DNA from: Candidatus Zipacnadia bacterium
GTDB lineage: Bacteria; Armatimonadota; Zipacnadia; Zipacnadales; UBA5352
Length of the DNA: 35,621 bases
NCBI GenBank assembly: GCA_029820945.1
Contig: JALGUJ010000040.1
Location: 1 to 35,621, forward strand
Direction: 5' to 3'
Shown here: piece after piece, positions 1-8,528 of the stretch
How positions within the stretch are numbered: position 1 is the first letter of the stretch
Layout: each line of letters begins with the position of its first letter
Position numbers and translations under genes: made by a program
Notes under the pieces: generated by a model
What the model saw: the letters and a program-made list of their open reading frames with translations, nothing else
What the model was told of the DNA's origin: nothing
Databases searched by the model: none

Positions 1-1043
1 CTCTCGCGTGTCTCGCCCGGAGCGCCGATGAGCAGGTCGGTCATCACCGCGATCCCCTGCGTGCGGCAGGCGGCGACCGCCGCGCGGGTGTCCTCCGGCT
101 CGAAGTCACGGCCCAGCCGCCGCAGCATCTCCGGGTCGCCGCTGTCGGCGCCGAAGTCGATGCCGCGGCAGCCCGCGCGCCGCATCAGCCCCGCCAGCTC
201 GTCCGAGAAAGGTGCGGGCGCCAGGTAGGCGTACCAGCGGATCCGGTCGCCGAGCCCGCGGCCGATCAGCTCCTCGCAGACCGCCCGCGCGTGGCTCTCG
301 GGGATGTTGAACTCGCTGTCGCAGATGTGGTAGACGTCGCAGCCGCGCGCGAGGAGATGCTCCACCTCGTCCGCGACCGCCGCGGGCGGGCGCTCGCGAA
401 TCCACCGGCCCTTGCTCAGCGGGTCGGCGCAGTAGATGCAGCTCCGGTCGCAGCCGCGCTTGGTCTCCAGCCCCACCTGCCCGCCCTCGCGGAGGTAGCG
501 CTCCAGCTCCACGGCATCGCGCGGGAGCGGGCCGTCCGCGAATGCCGTCCACTCCGGCTCGGCCGCTCGCACGGCGCCGCCTTCGCGCCAGAGCAGGCCG
601 GGCACCTCGCCGGGCTCCCGCCGCCCGCGCACGACCTCCAGGAGCGCCACCAGCGCGCGCTCGCCGTCACCGGCCACGCCGTAGTCGGCCCCAATCGCGC
701 GCATCGCCGCCCGGGGCGCCGCCGAGAATCCCGCTCCGCCCAGCACCACCGGCGCCTCGGTAGCCGACCGCGTCCTGGCGACCACCTCGCGGATCTCGGG
801 GATGAAGGAGTGCGAGCTGAGCAGGTAGCAGTTGTCGCTGTTACGCACCGTGACGCCCACCAGCTCCGGTCGCACTTCGGCCAGTCGTCGGCGCAGCGCC
901 TCATGCGGGTCATCCTCGAACGAGAGGTCGATCACCTCCGCGTCGATGCCCGCGTCGCGGCACGCCTTCGCGAGGTACTCCAGCCCCAGCGGCGCGACCG
1001 CGGGCTTGATGATGTTCGCGTTCACCAGCGCGATCTCAGCCAT
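1..1043 (-). CDS. B12-binding-type radical SAM protein (3' end cut by window edge)
   Basis: The reading frame starts with ATG at 1043 and is still open at base 1, giving 347 residues without a stop. A purine-rich ribosome site (GAAGGGGA) lies about 8 bases upstream. Residues 1-140 read as a Rossmann-like cobalamin-binding-type domain (ALVNANIIKP start, VVLGGAGFS glycine loop, GDGERAL), but no DxHxxG base-off histidine motif is visible. The radical SAM core follows with the iron-sulfur signature C198-x3-C202-x2-C205 in the context KRGCDRSCIYCADP, then a radical-SAM-like strand ending in GADSGDPEMLRRLG. Proteins of this layout carry out methylations, ring rearrangements and other radical reactions, and the substrate cannot be read from the sequence. 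It is followed on the same strand by the sulfatase-aminotransferase side of the cluster. The family call is firm; the specific reaction is unknown. Confidence 0.9.
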   Translation of the reverse strand, partial: MAEIALVNANIIKPAVAPLGLEYLAKACRDAGIDAEVIDLSFEDDPHEALRRRLAEVRPELVGVTVRNSDNCYLLSSHSFIPEIREVVARTRSATEAPVVLGGAGFSAAPRAAMRAIGADYGVAGDGERALVALLEVVRGRREPGEVPGLLWREGGAVRAAEPEWTAFADGPLPRDAVELERYLREGGQVGLETKRGCDRSCIYCADPLSKGRWIRERPPAAVADEVEHLLARGCDVYHICDSEFNIPESHARAVCEELIGRGLGDRIRWYAYLAPAPFSDELAGLMRRAGCRGIDFGADSGDPEMLRRLGRDFEPEDTRAAVAACRTQGIAVMTDLLIGAPGETRE

Positions 1044-1162
1044 GCCGCAGTCCCCTTCGCGGCGGTCATCATGCGCCGCTGCTACGATGAGCGCCAAGGC
1101 GTACGGACTGTGTATGTCGCCGGGGCTGCACAGATGCTCAGGCCACGGCGCCCGGGCCTTGC

Positions 1163-2665
1163 CTACCCCCGCGCCAGCCACGCCTCGATCTGCGCCTCGT
1201 CCTCGTCGCTCCACGGCACGAGGTTCTCGATGCACTGCCGGTCGAAGCCGCTGTAGATGTGGGTCATCATCTCGCGGTAGGTGCCGTCGGCCAGTCGCTC
1301 CTCGCGCCAGGCCGTGAAGTTCTCGCGGTCGTAGGCCTTCGCGCGGGCGTCGATGGCCTCGTAGTCGAAGTTCGCGCGCAGGATCCCGTCCATCTCCTCC
1401 ACCACGTCGGGCCGCTCGTCGGCGAGGTCGTTGACCTCCCAGGGGTCCTCATCGAGGTTGAAGAGCTGTGGCGGGTAGCCCACGTAGGCCACGTACTTCC
1501 ACGGCCCCCGCCGCAGCATGTAGGTCCCCGTGCAACAGCGGTCGCCGTTGTACTGGCTGAAGACCCAGTCGCGCTCCCGCGGGGCGTCGCCGGTGAGCTG
1601 GGGCATCAGCGACTCGCCGTCGATGCTCTCCGGGTAGCGCTCATCGTTGCAGTAGTCCTCATAGTGCGTCCGCGCCATGTCCATCACGGTGGGGTAGAGG
1701 TCGATCAGCGCCACCGGCGTGTCCACCGTTGCGCCGCCGCGCACGCCCGGGCCCCGGATGATTAGCGGCTCGTGCACCGACGGCTCGTACATGGAGCGCT
1801 TCAGGATCTGGTTGTGCTCGCCCGCCATCTCCCCGTGGTCGCTGGAGAAGATCACGTAGGTCGAATCGGCGAGCCCGAAGTCCTCCAGAGCCCCCAGCAC
1901 CCGGCCCACGACCTCGTCGAGGGTGGCGATCATCGCGAAGTAGATGTGCCGGATCTCGCGCACGAGCCGCTCGGAGAGTTCCCTGTCGCAGCTCTTGGTC
2001 ACCCGCATGTAGCGCATGACCGGATGCTCCGTCGCCTCCAGCGGCCCGAGGTCGGGCGGGATGTCGATCTCGCTCTCGTCGATCAGCTCCATGGCCCGCC
2101 GCGTGGCGACGAAGGCCGGGTGCACCAGCCCGGTGGTCAGGTAGCACATGAAGGGCCGCTGGTGGCGCCCGGCCTCCCGCATCCAGTCGATGGCCTGCCA
2201 GGTCAGCTCCCAGTCGCGCGCCCACGGGTCGCCGTCGTGTACGACCGGCATCGGTGTGCGGCTGATCGGGCGCATGATCTCGGCCGAGCGCGTCCACGAT
2301 CCCACGCGGTCGCGGATCGAGTGCCTGCCCCAGGCGTAGTCGAGCGGCCCGATCATGGCCGTGCGGTAGCCGGCGCGCTCGAGCGTGTCGCGCAGGATCG
2401 GCACGTCCTCGTGCAGGCCCTCGTGGTTGTTCCAGCAGTCGTAGTGGTGCGGGTACTTGCCGGTGAACATGCTGGCCCGTGAGGGGTTGCAGACGGGGCA
2501 GTTAGTGTACGCGTTGGTGAAGAGCACGCCGTCCTCAGCCAGCGCATCGAGGTTCGGCGTGGCCCGGCGCATGGCCGGGTGCCCCATGCAGCCCATCTTG
2601 CGCCCGTCCATGCTCTCGGCGTGAATGAAGACGATGTTCGGCCTGTTCCCGTCGAAGCTGCTCAT
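1163..2665 (-). CDS. Formylglycine-dependent sulfatase (type I, alkaline phosphatase superfamily)
   Basis: The 500-residue product has the sulfatase signature C59-N-P-S-R63 followed by ASMFTGKYP. C59 is the cysteine that would be oxidised to formylglycine. Other expected parts are the D276-H277-G278 motif with GEH downstream (SSDHGEMAGEHN), K289, and the C-terminal LFNLDEDPWEVNDLAD block seen in many type I sulfatases. The N-terminal metal site usually reads xDDxR; here it is NIVFIHAESMDGR, so the two aspartates are replaced by E-S-M-D. No signal peptide is evident, so it may be cytoplasmic unless the start is upstream. A clear ribosome site (AAAGGGAG) sits about 6 bases before the ATG. It should hydrolyse sulfate esters, probably of sulfated saccharides given the neighbours, although some members of this fold act on phosphonates. 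A dedicated sulfatase-maturing enzyme is not identified nearby. Confidence 0.92.
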   Translation of the reverse strand: MSSFDGNRPNIVFIHAESMDGRKMGCMGHPAMRRATPNLDALAEDGVLFTNAYTNCPVCNPSRASMFTGKYPHHYDCWNNHEGLHEDVPILRDTLERAGYRTAMIGPLDYAWGRHSIRDRVGSWTRSAEIMRPISRTPMPVVHDGDPWARDWELTWQAIDWMREAGRHQRPFMCYLTTGLVHPAFVATRRAMELIDESEIDIPPDLGPLEATEHPVMRYMRVTKSCDRELSERLVREIRHIYFAMIATLDEVVGRVLGALEDFGLADSTYVIFSSDHGEMAGEHNQILKRSMYEPSVHEPLIIRGPGVRGGATVDTPVALIDLYPTVMDMARTHYEDYCNDERYPESIDGESLMPQLTGDAPRERDWVFSQYNGDRCCTGTYMLRRGPWKYVAYVGYPPQLFNLDEDPWEVNDLADERPDVVEEMDGILRANFDYEAIDARAKAYDRENFTAWREERLADGTYREMMTHIYSGFDRQCIENLVPWSDEDEAQIEAWLARG

Positions 2666-2888
2666 CTGTGTCTCCCTTTCCGGCTATCGCGTCGCCTCTC
2701 AGGCATTCAGAGGGTTCGCGGCGCGCCGCCTCTTCCGGAGGACCGGGGTATCTGGCCGGGGCGTCGCCCGAGGGGGCCCGCTCGCGCGCGAGAGCGGCAA
2801 CAACGATCGGCCGCGGCACAGGTCCGCGCCCTACACGGCAAACGACCCACGGGCCGGCGGCCGCCATTCGCCCCGGAAGCCGGGGCGC

Positions 2889-4190
2889 CTACTCCATCAG
2901 GCTGTCCGCGTGCTCCGCGACCTTCCGATACGCGAGCGCATGCTCCTCGATGATCTCCGGGCGGTAGTGCTTGAACCACGGGATCGAGTAGCAGCGCCTG
3001 GGCATCGTCTCGGTCACGGGCAGGCTTCCCTCGCCCTGGCGCAGATCGCGGTCGGAGTTGGCGATGCGCGTCGGCCGGCCGTGGCGATAGATGTCCGCCT
3101 CATTCAGCAGCGGGTGCAGATGCAGCGGGAAGTTCGCGCCGGGGCTGCACGTCGCTCCCTCCGCCCGCACCGCCTCGGCGAACGTGCCGATGTCGAGCCC
3201 CCCCAACTCCTCCGCCACGTAGAGCCCGTGCGCCGCATACCAGCCGCCCATGGTCGAGCCGGACTCCTTCGGCGGGCGATGGGCCTTGACGCCCGGCACG
3301 TCCTCCAGCAGGTCCCAGAAGTAGTTCATGGCCCGCTGGATCTCCTCCATCCGCTCCCTATAGTAGCGCAGTTGCACGCGCCCCACCGCCGAGGAGAGCT
3401 GGTGCATCCGGTACTTGTACCCGCCCCACGGCAGACCCACGAATGGCTTCAGGTCCGGGTCGGTGATGTACTCCTCCTCCAGCTCCCCCGTCCACCGGGT
3501 GCCGCGAGTCCGGCCGTAGTGGCCCCAGGCGATGCAGCGCTCCCAGATTTGCCGGTCATTCGTGACCATCATCCCGCCCTCGCCGATCGCCAGCGACTTG
3601 CCGCTCATCACCGAGAAGCAGCCCACGTGGCCGATGGTGCCCACCAGCCGGCCCTTGTAGAGCCCGCCGTGGGCGTGCGAGACGTCCTCGATGACGTACA
3701 GGCCGTGCCGCTCGGCGATCTCCATGATCGGGTCCATGTCGGCCGGGTAGCCGCAGTAGTGGACGGGAACGATCGCCTTGGTCCGCTCGGTGATGCGGTG
3801 CTCGATGTCATTCGGATCGATGCACATCGAGTCGAACTCGACGTCCGCGAAGACCACGGTGCCCTGCAGCGAGAACACCGGCAGCGCCGTCGCCCAATAG
3901 GTCAGGCTCGGAGCGATGATCTCGTCGCCCACGCCCACTCCGCAGGCCCACATGGCGGACTGCAGCGACGCGGTGCCGCTCGAGAAGCCCAGCGCGTAGT
4001 CCATGCCGTGCCACTCGGCGTAGTCGCCCTCGAACTCCTGGGTCACGTCGCGCCCCGACATGGCTCCGCGGCGCAGCACCTCCAGCACCGCCTGCTCATC
4101 CTCGTCGGTGATGATCGGCCAGGTGAAGATATCGCCGGGGTCGGTCTGAACCGCCTTCTCGCCGCCGTGAATCGCAAGTTCGCCAGCCAT
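2889..4190 (-). CDS. DegT/DnrJ/EryC1/StrS-family PLP aminotransferase
   Basis: The 433-residue product is a sugar-aminotransferase-type PLP enzyme of fold type I. Visible elements are the cofactor-phosphate loop SSGTASLQSAM near residues 70-80, the acidic residue binding the pyridine nitrogen in VIEDVSHAHGG (D169), and the Schiff-base lysine K198 in SVMSGKSLAIGEGG. The family usually has a histidine or proline before this lysine; here it is SGK. It transfers an amino group, typically from glutamate, to a keto-sugar or keto-cyclitol for surface glycans or secondary metabolites. Some members act instead as sugar dehydratases or regulators. Length is slightly above the usual 370-400 because of an extended C-terminal region. 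GGGAG about 12 bases upstream is a plausible ribosome site. About 220 bases separate it from the downstream sulfatase, on the same strand. Confidence 0.93.
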   Translation of the reverse strand: MAGELAIHGGEKAVQTDPGDIFTWPIITDEDEQAVLEVLRRGAMSGRDVTQEFEGDYAEWHGMDYALGFSSGTASLQSAMWACGVGVGDEIIAPSLTYWATALPVFSLQGTVVFADVEFDSMCIDPNDIEHRITERTKAIVPVHYCGYPADMDPIMEIAERHGLYVIEDVSHAHGGLYKGRLVGTIGHVGCFSVMSGKSLAIGEGGMMVTNDRQIWERCIAWGHYGRTRGTRWTGELEEEYITDPDLKPFVGLPWGGYKYRMHQLSSAVGRVQLRYYRERMEEIQRAMNYFWDLLEDVPGVKAHRPPKESGSTMGGWYAAHGLYVAEELGGLDIGTFAEAVRAEGATCSPGANFPLHLHPLLNEADIYRHGRPTRIANSDRDLRQGEGSLPVTETMPRRCYSIPWFKHYRPEIIEEHALAYRKVAEHADSLME

Positions 4191-4326
4191 TGCTCGCCAG
4201 ACTCCCGTCTTCTCGGTGTCGATTGCCCTCTCGTGTCGTCTGTGGGGTTCGGCCCCGCCGGCGATGGACCTCCCTGCAGCCCCGACGCGCCCGAGCCGCC
4301 GCCGGCCTCCGCTCCGTCCGCTTCGC

Positions 4327-4983
4327 TCACCGCCCGCGAGGACCGCCTGCGGCCCAGATGGCGATCACCAGGGCGGCCCAGCCCAGGGCCGGGAGCAGGA
4401 ACAGGGCACTGTGGGGATCGACCGTTTGCCACGGCCCCGGCGGTGCCTGCGCGAGAGCCCAGTCGTAGAAGGCACGGGTTTGAGGGACGAGCCAGGTCAG
4501 GTGGGCGAGGAGGATCGCGCTCAGTCCCGCGACCGCCGCGCCGACTGCCACGGGGCCCCGGAAGTGGCGCCAGACCACCATCACTCCCGTGATGACCAGC
4601 GCCAGAGCCAGGGCCGAGTGCCCGATGAGCAGCAATTGCCCCTTCAGGCAGAGTGCCCCGAGTGCTCCCCAGCACAGGCAGGTAGGCATCAAGTCGCCCT
4701 CAGTTCCCGACGGCGTGTAGCCGCCTGCGCCGGTATCCCAGCGCAGGAAGGTGAAGACCAGCAGGATGAACCCCGTCGCGGAGAGCGCGGACAGAACCCG
4801 GAAGACGGCAATCTGCGCGCCCAACACGGCCCACAGGACGAACCCCAGTTGCCCTGTGAGAAACAGAGCGAACGCCCAGATCCCCAGCCTCGCTCGGTAG
4901 GCCCCACGGTGCCGGACCGCGAACCCGGTGATGCCGCCGACGTGGATGAGCGCGTAAAGCGCTGGCACGAGCCACTGCTCCAT
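4327..4983 (-). CDS. Polytopic membrane protein of unknown function
   Basis: The product is 218 residues and mostly hydrophobic, with about six predicted membrane segments by eye (around residues 5-22, 32-50, 58-80, 100-125, 128-148 and 195-213) and short charged loops. The ATG at 4983 is chosen because GAGAGG lies about 6 bases upstream. An in-frame ATG at 5007 would add eight residues (MSRERSKP) but has no ribosome site. No catalytic or ligand motif was recognised. The C-terminal loop contains a histidine-bearing segment (TVDPHSALF). It stands alone between the aminotransferase and the broken heparinase-like gene, all on the same strand, so its role is not indicated by context. Confidence 0.75.
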   Translation of the reverse strand: MEQWLVPALYALIHVGGITGFAVRHRGAYRARLGIWAFALFLTGQLGFVLWAVLGAQIAVFRVLSALSATGFILLVFTFLRWDTGAGGYTPSGTEGDLMPTCLCWGALGALCLKGQLLLIGHSALALALVITGVMVVWRHFRGPVAVGAAVAGLSAILLAHLTWLVPQTRAFYDWALAQAPPGPWQTVDPHSALFLLPALGWAALVIAIWAAGGPRGR

Positions 4984-5149
4984 GGGCTTCGACCTCTCGC
5001 GCGACATACTGCGCAAGTCACAGTCGTCCACACCCACTCGCGCGCTCCAGCTCCGGGTGGATCGGGGCCTCTTCGCCCCTTTGCAGGCCGCGAACCGTGG
5101 GGCAGCCGTGCGGACGGGCCGGACGCAGGTTCCATTCCGGCCCGCCCGC

Positions 5150-6190
5150 TCAGCCCGCGGCCCCCGCAGCGATCCGCAGCCTCCGCGCGGCCTCCGCGAC
5201 CTTGCCGCCATGCCAGAGCCGCCGCGCCCGGGCGAGCCACTCCCGTTGAGCGGGCTCGACGTCATCCCGCTCGGCGTCCGCGACCGGCCGGGCGAGGGCC
5301 GGCTCCACGGTGAGGTCGCGGTAGTAGCGCAGCGCCTCCGCGCTCGCACGATGGCGCTCGATGAAGGCGAAGTCCCGCTCCGTTGCGGTCTCGTAGAAGT
5401 CCGGCGGTTCCCGGTGCAGCTCCAGCCCAAGCGCGTCCGCCGTCTCCCCGAGCGCCTCCAGCGCGATTGCCGCGCAGGCCATGGCGTAGTGGTGTGTCCC
5501 CGCATTCCCCCGGATGCGCGCGTCCTCGATCCTCAGGATGAACTCGCGCAGCAGGTGGTCCTCGATGATGACGCGCGATGGCGTCGGGCGTGGACTTGTC
5601 GCCGGTCCCGTACCGCCCCGACATGCGGCCGGAGACCTCGACCAGCTCCTCGTCCTCCATCAGCGCGTCGTAGATGTGGTCGTAGCTCAGACTCGCGGCG
5701 GTGACGGTCCAGGCCTCCCAGATCATCCCCTGGACCCGCCCCCGGCCGGACCCGCCGGATGACGCCTCCATTCCCAGGGCGAAGTGCGGCGCGTAGTCCA
5801 TCTCCGGGTAGAGGTGGGCCATGCGGCCGAGCAGCACGCCGGCCTTATGGGCGTAGGCCGCGTCCTCCGTCAGCGTGTAGAGCACCGCCATCTTTTGCGT
5901 CACGTCCGGGACCTTCTGCCAGAGGCTGAAGGCGTAGAAGGCGGCGAAGAACCAGCGCTTCCCGTCGATCTCCACGCCCGTGCCGTCGTCGCTCCACGCG
6001 GCCGGCTCGCCCTCCGCGGCCTGCAGGAAGCGCGGATCGCCCGCGCCCTGTCGTAGCGCTCGCAGTTCTCGACCTCGTTCTGGCGCATCTGTGCGGTCAC
6101 GATCACGCTGCCCGACTTCGCGCTCACCGCCGTCGCTTCCATCATCGCCATCAGCATACCCGCCGCTATTGCCGCCACGTCTCGTGTCAT
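5150..6190 (-). pseudogene. Broken heparinase II/III-like (alginate-lyase-type) gene
   Basis: Three reading frames must be joined to recover one protein-like sequence. An N-terminal piece from ATG 6190 (MTRDVAAIAAG..., signal-peptide-like, then NEVENCERYDRAR) gives way near 6045 to a second frame (GDPRFLQAAEG, GTGVEIDGKRWFFAAFY, LYPEMDYAPHFALG, SLSYDHIYDAL). That frame gives way near 5575 to a third (VIIEDHLLREFILRIEDAR, NAGTHHYAMACAAIALEALG) ending at 5150. The first junction fits a missing base and the second an extra base. The helical-toroid pattern is that of the N-terminal half of heparinase II/III-type polysaccharide lyases and related proteins, which are usually well over 600 residues. 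The segment joining YDRAR to GDPRF also looks shorter than in the family, and the beta-sandwich C-terminal half is absent. It is probably a decayed lyase; assembly error could explain the frameshifts but not the missing half. Confidence 0.75.
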
Positions 6191-6582
6191 CTCCTGCCAC
6201 CGCCCCCACACGCTATCTCCTGACTCGCGCAGACGCCTCGAGCCGTCGCTCCGAGCACCGCCGCGCCGGCCGCCCGCTCGCCCTTTCGAGTCCGCCTGAG
6301 GCTCCAGGGCCGTTTGCTGGCGCCGAAGTCGGCCCGGCCATTCGCTGTCCGGATCCGTCCCGCGCACGAGCGCGATCGGCGAGTGAGTGCCTATTCGCGA
6401 CCGATCCCCCTGTGCCCTGTGCGGGCCTCGGCCTCGGGCACTGCTCTGAGGGCCTCGGTCGCCCTCGTCCCGGCGTCCCGCTCACGAGCGGGACGCGACG
6501 AGGTTCGAGGAAGGCCCGTCCCGGCCGCCCGGAGAAGAACTCGCCGGCCGCAGAACCCGACGCGAAGGTGAGGCTGCCCGGA
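6191..6582. other. Divergent intergenic region at the strand switch
   Basis: These 392 bases lie between the minus-strand remnant and the plus-strand SGNH gene. They contain no convincing gene. Open frames here continue the downstream frame but have arginine- and proline-rich composition typical of untranslated GC-rich DNA. The only clear structure is the hairpin described separately at 6463-6503. No good -35/-10 pair was found on either strand. Confidence 0.5.
6463..6503. repeat. Long near-perfect palindrome (hairpin)
   Basis: Bases 6473-6482 pair perfectly with 6487-6496 around a 4-base loop (CACG). Bases 6463-6469 pair perfectly with 6497-6503, leaving a 3-base bulge (6470-6472) on one side. 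The combined stem is 17 base pairs. It lies about 80 bases before the start codon at 6583. There is no T-tract, so a classical intrinsic terminator is unlikely. It may be a mobile palindromic repeat or an mRNA-stabilising structure. Confidence 0.7.
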
Positions 6583-8010
6583 ATGCTGCGATGGGCCTGG
6601 CCGTGCGTGGCCGTGGCGTCCCTGACGACCGGCGCGATCGACGCGGACGAGGCATTCGACCTGCCGCGGCCGCCGGAGAACATCGAGGAGCTCGGCGCGA
6701 AGATCCAGCGCACCATGACGCTGCTCGCTACCAGCTCACCGGCGCACCGCAACCGCGTGCGCATCCTCTTCTACGGGCAATCGGTCACGCTTAACCCGTG
6801 GTGGGAGGCCGTGGCCGACTTCATCCGCCAGAGCTTCCCACACGCCGATATCGAGATCGAGAACCGCGCCATCGGCGGATACGGTGGCCCGGTCCTGATC
6901 AAGACCGCGGAGTACGACCTCTACCCCTACTACCCCGACCTGCTCATCTTCCATGTCTGGGGCGGCGTCGAGAGCGGCGAGCAGGAGGAGATCATCCGGC
7001 GCGTGAGGCGGCGCACCACCGCCGAGGTGCTGCTGTGGACCAGCAACCTCCGCTGGCCGCGCGACGTGCCGCCCGATGGCGACCCCGAGGATGAGCGCGT
7101 GCAGAGCGTGGACGCCGCCGACCAGGCCATCTCCGACCTCTACTTCCGCCTCGGCGACGAGTTGGGCTGCGAGGTCGCGGATGTGCGCTCGGGCATGCAG
7201 CGGTACCTCGCCGAGCACGATCTCGTCGTGAAGGACACCCTCCGCGACACCGTGCACCCCAACGAGCTGGGGAACTTCCTGATCGCGCACCTCATCATGC
7301 CCCACCTGCGCTACGACGCCTCCTTCCCCACCGAGCCCTGGGAGGACCTGGTGACCGACGTGCCGGTCGATGACGAGCGTGTCAGCCACGGCGAGGATGG
7401 CTCGCTCACGCTGGCCTTCGACGGCAACCGCATCGACGTCATCGCCGCGCACACCGGCGAGGAGCAGCTCGGCAGCGCGCGCGTGCTCATCGACGGGCGG
7501 CCGCCCTCGGAGTTCCCGGAGCTCTACTACCACGAGCGTCCCAGCCCCACCCCGGTCGCCGGCCGGCCGGCGATCAACCGCATCGACCACGAGGCCCCGC
7601 TCCAGCTCGAGGAGTGGACGGCGAAGATCCTCGAGTGCGACCCGGACGAGGACATCCTCCGCTACGAGATCATCGGCTCGAAGACCGGGCCGGACGGCAC
7701 CGGCGACCACAAGGAGCGCTTCGTGTCGAACTCGGGGCGTGTTGTCATCGAGCCCAACATGTGGATGGTCAACTGGTCTCTGCTCTACCGTGAGGAGACG
7801 CTGCCGGAGGACTACGAGGTCACCTGGCGGACCCTGCCGCTCTTCGTGGATACCTATCGCGCACCCGCCACCGAGGATCCGTCGCGCGAGTACCCGACGA
7901 CTCTGGCTCAGGGCCTGGAGAATGCCGAGCACACGCTGACGCTGATCCCCAGCGGCGACGGCCCGGTGCCCATCGCCGGCCTGCGCATCTACCGCCCGCC
8001 GCTTCGGTAG
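6583..8010 (+). CDS. Exported SGNH/GDSL-type hydrolase (probable carbohydrate esterase)
   Basis: The 475-residue product starts at the ATG at 6583, which begins a signal-peptide-like stretch (MLRWAWPCVAVASLTTGAIDADEA). The same frame stays open upstream, but that part has non-coding composition. The SGNH fold is shown by block I ILFYGQSVT with nucleophile S67, block II glycine in AIGGYGG, and block V D222-x2-H225 in RDTVHPNELG. Block III, where GxND is usual, reads FHVWGG, so the oxyanion asparagine is not obvious. Residues from about 250 to the end look like an additional beta-rich domain that was not identified. Such proteins usually remove acetyl or related groups from polysaccharides, and the beta-helix and propeller proteins downstream fit this. 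AAGGTGAGG about 12 bases upstream may be the ribosome site. Confidence 0.85.
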   Translation: MLRWAWPCVAVASLTTGAIDADEAFDLPRPPENIEELGAKIQRTMTLLATSSPAHRNRVRILFYGQSVTLNPWWEAVADFIRQSFPHADIEIENRAIGGYGGPVLIKTAEYDLYPYYPDLLIFHVWGGVESGEQEEIIRRVRRRTTAEVLLWTSNLRWPRDVPPDGDPEDERVQSVDAADQAISDLYFRLGDELGCEVADVRSGMQRYLAEHDLVVKDTLRDTVHPNELGNFLIAHLIMPHLRYDASFPTEPWEDLVTDVPVDDERVSHGEDGSLTLAFDGNRIDVIAAHTGEEQLGSARVLIDGRPPSEFPELYYHERPSPTPVAGRPAINRIDHEAPLQLEEWTAKILECDPDEDILRYEIIGSKTGPDGTGDHKERFVSNSGRVVIEPNMWMVNWSLLYREETLPEDYEVTWRTLPLFVDTYRAPATEDPSREYPTTLAQGLENAEHTLTLIPSGDGPVPIAGLRIYRPPLR

Positions 8011-8020
8011 CGGCGGGCGG
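7992..8020 (+). terminator. Stem-loop overlapping the stop codon of the SGNH gene
   Basis: Bases 7992-8002 and 8010-8020 form a perfect 11-bp GC-rich stem around a 7-base loop (TTCGGTA), and one extra T-A pair can close the loop. The TAG stop at 8008-8010 lies in the loop and on the descending arm. There is no T-run downstream, so this is either a Rho-assisted or 3'-end-stabilising structure rather than a textbook intrinsic terminator. Confidence 0.6.
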
Positions 8021-8033
8021 CCGCGGCACAATC

Positions 8034-8366
8034 GTGCTGCGCCACCAGGATGACGAGTACGCCCGGCGCGAGGTGACCTCCACGGAGTGGGAGGAGGTCG
8101 CGGTGACGTGCATGCTGCCTGTGGACGGAACCCCTCAGTGGACGATGGGCGCGGCGGGCGGCGAGGCGTGCGAGATGTGGGTGGCCGACCTCCAGGCGCT
8201 CGTCACGCTGCCCGACCCCCTGGGGCCGGGCGTCCTCCCGATGCCCGAGGAGCGCAGGCCCATCACCCTCGCCACCGGCATGGTCTTCTTCGAGGGCACC
8301 TGGGCGCAGCTCCACGAGCACGCCGAGGCCGTGCGCGCGGAGCTGGAGGCGATGTCAGAGGAGTAG
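8034..8366 (+). CDS. Small protein of unknown function
   Basis: The frame encodes up to 110 residues with strongly GC-biased third codon positions throughout, which supports real coding. The sequence includes a beta-strand-like WEEVAVTCMLPVDG, a glycine-rich MGAAGGEACEMWVADL, and a C-terminal helix AQLHEHAEAVRAELEAM. No family was recognised with certainty. The GTG at 8034 is the first start after the upstream hairpin but has no ribosome site. An in-frame GTG at 8103, preceded by GGGAGGAGG at a spacing of about 6, would give 87 residues and is a serious alternative. It lies 23 bases after the SGNH gene. A cytoplasmic protein is implied by the lack of a signal peptide. Confidence 0.55.
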   Translation: MLRHQDDEYARREVTSTEWEEVAVTCMLPVDGTPQWTMGAAGGEACEMWVADLQALVTLPDPLGPGVLPMPEERRPITLATGMVFFEGTWAQLHEHAEAVRAELEAMSEE

Positions 8367-8431
8367 GACGGCCGCCGGCGCCACGTGCATCCGCGCACCT
8401 CGGCCTTCCGGAAGGATTGGGCGGGTCCGTG

Positions 8432-8453
8432 GCACGGGCGTCCACGCCCGTGC
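8432..8453. repeat. Perfect 10-bp inverted repeat
   Basis: Bases 8432-8441 and 8444-8453 are exact reverse complements around a 2-base centre (core GGGCGTCCACGCCC). It lies in the gap between the small gene and the beta-helix gene. No T-run follows. It shares a GGGCGTCC core with the inverted repeat at 11881-11899. Confidence 0.65.
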
Positions 8454-8528
8454 GCCGTTTGCCGTTGTGCTTTGGTCGCGCGCAAGCGCGGGATCAGCCG
8501 CGCCGAGCCGTGCCGAGGAGGTACCACG

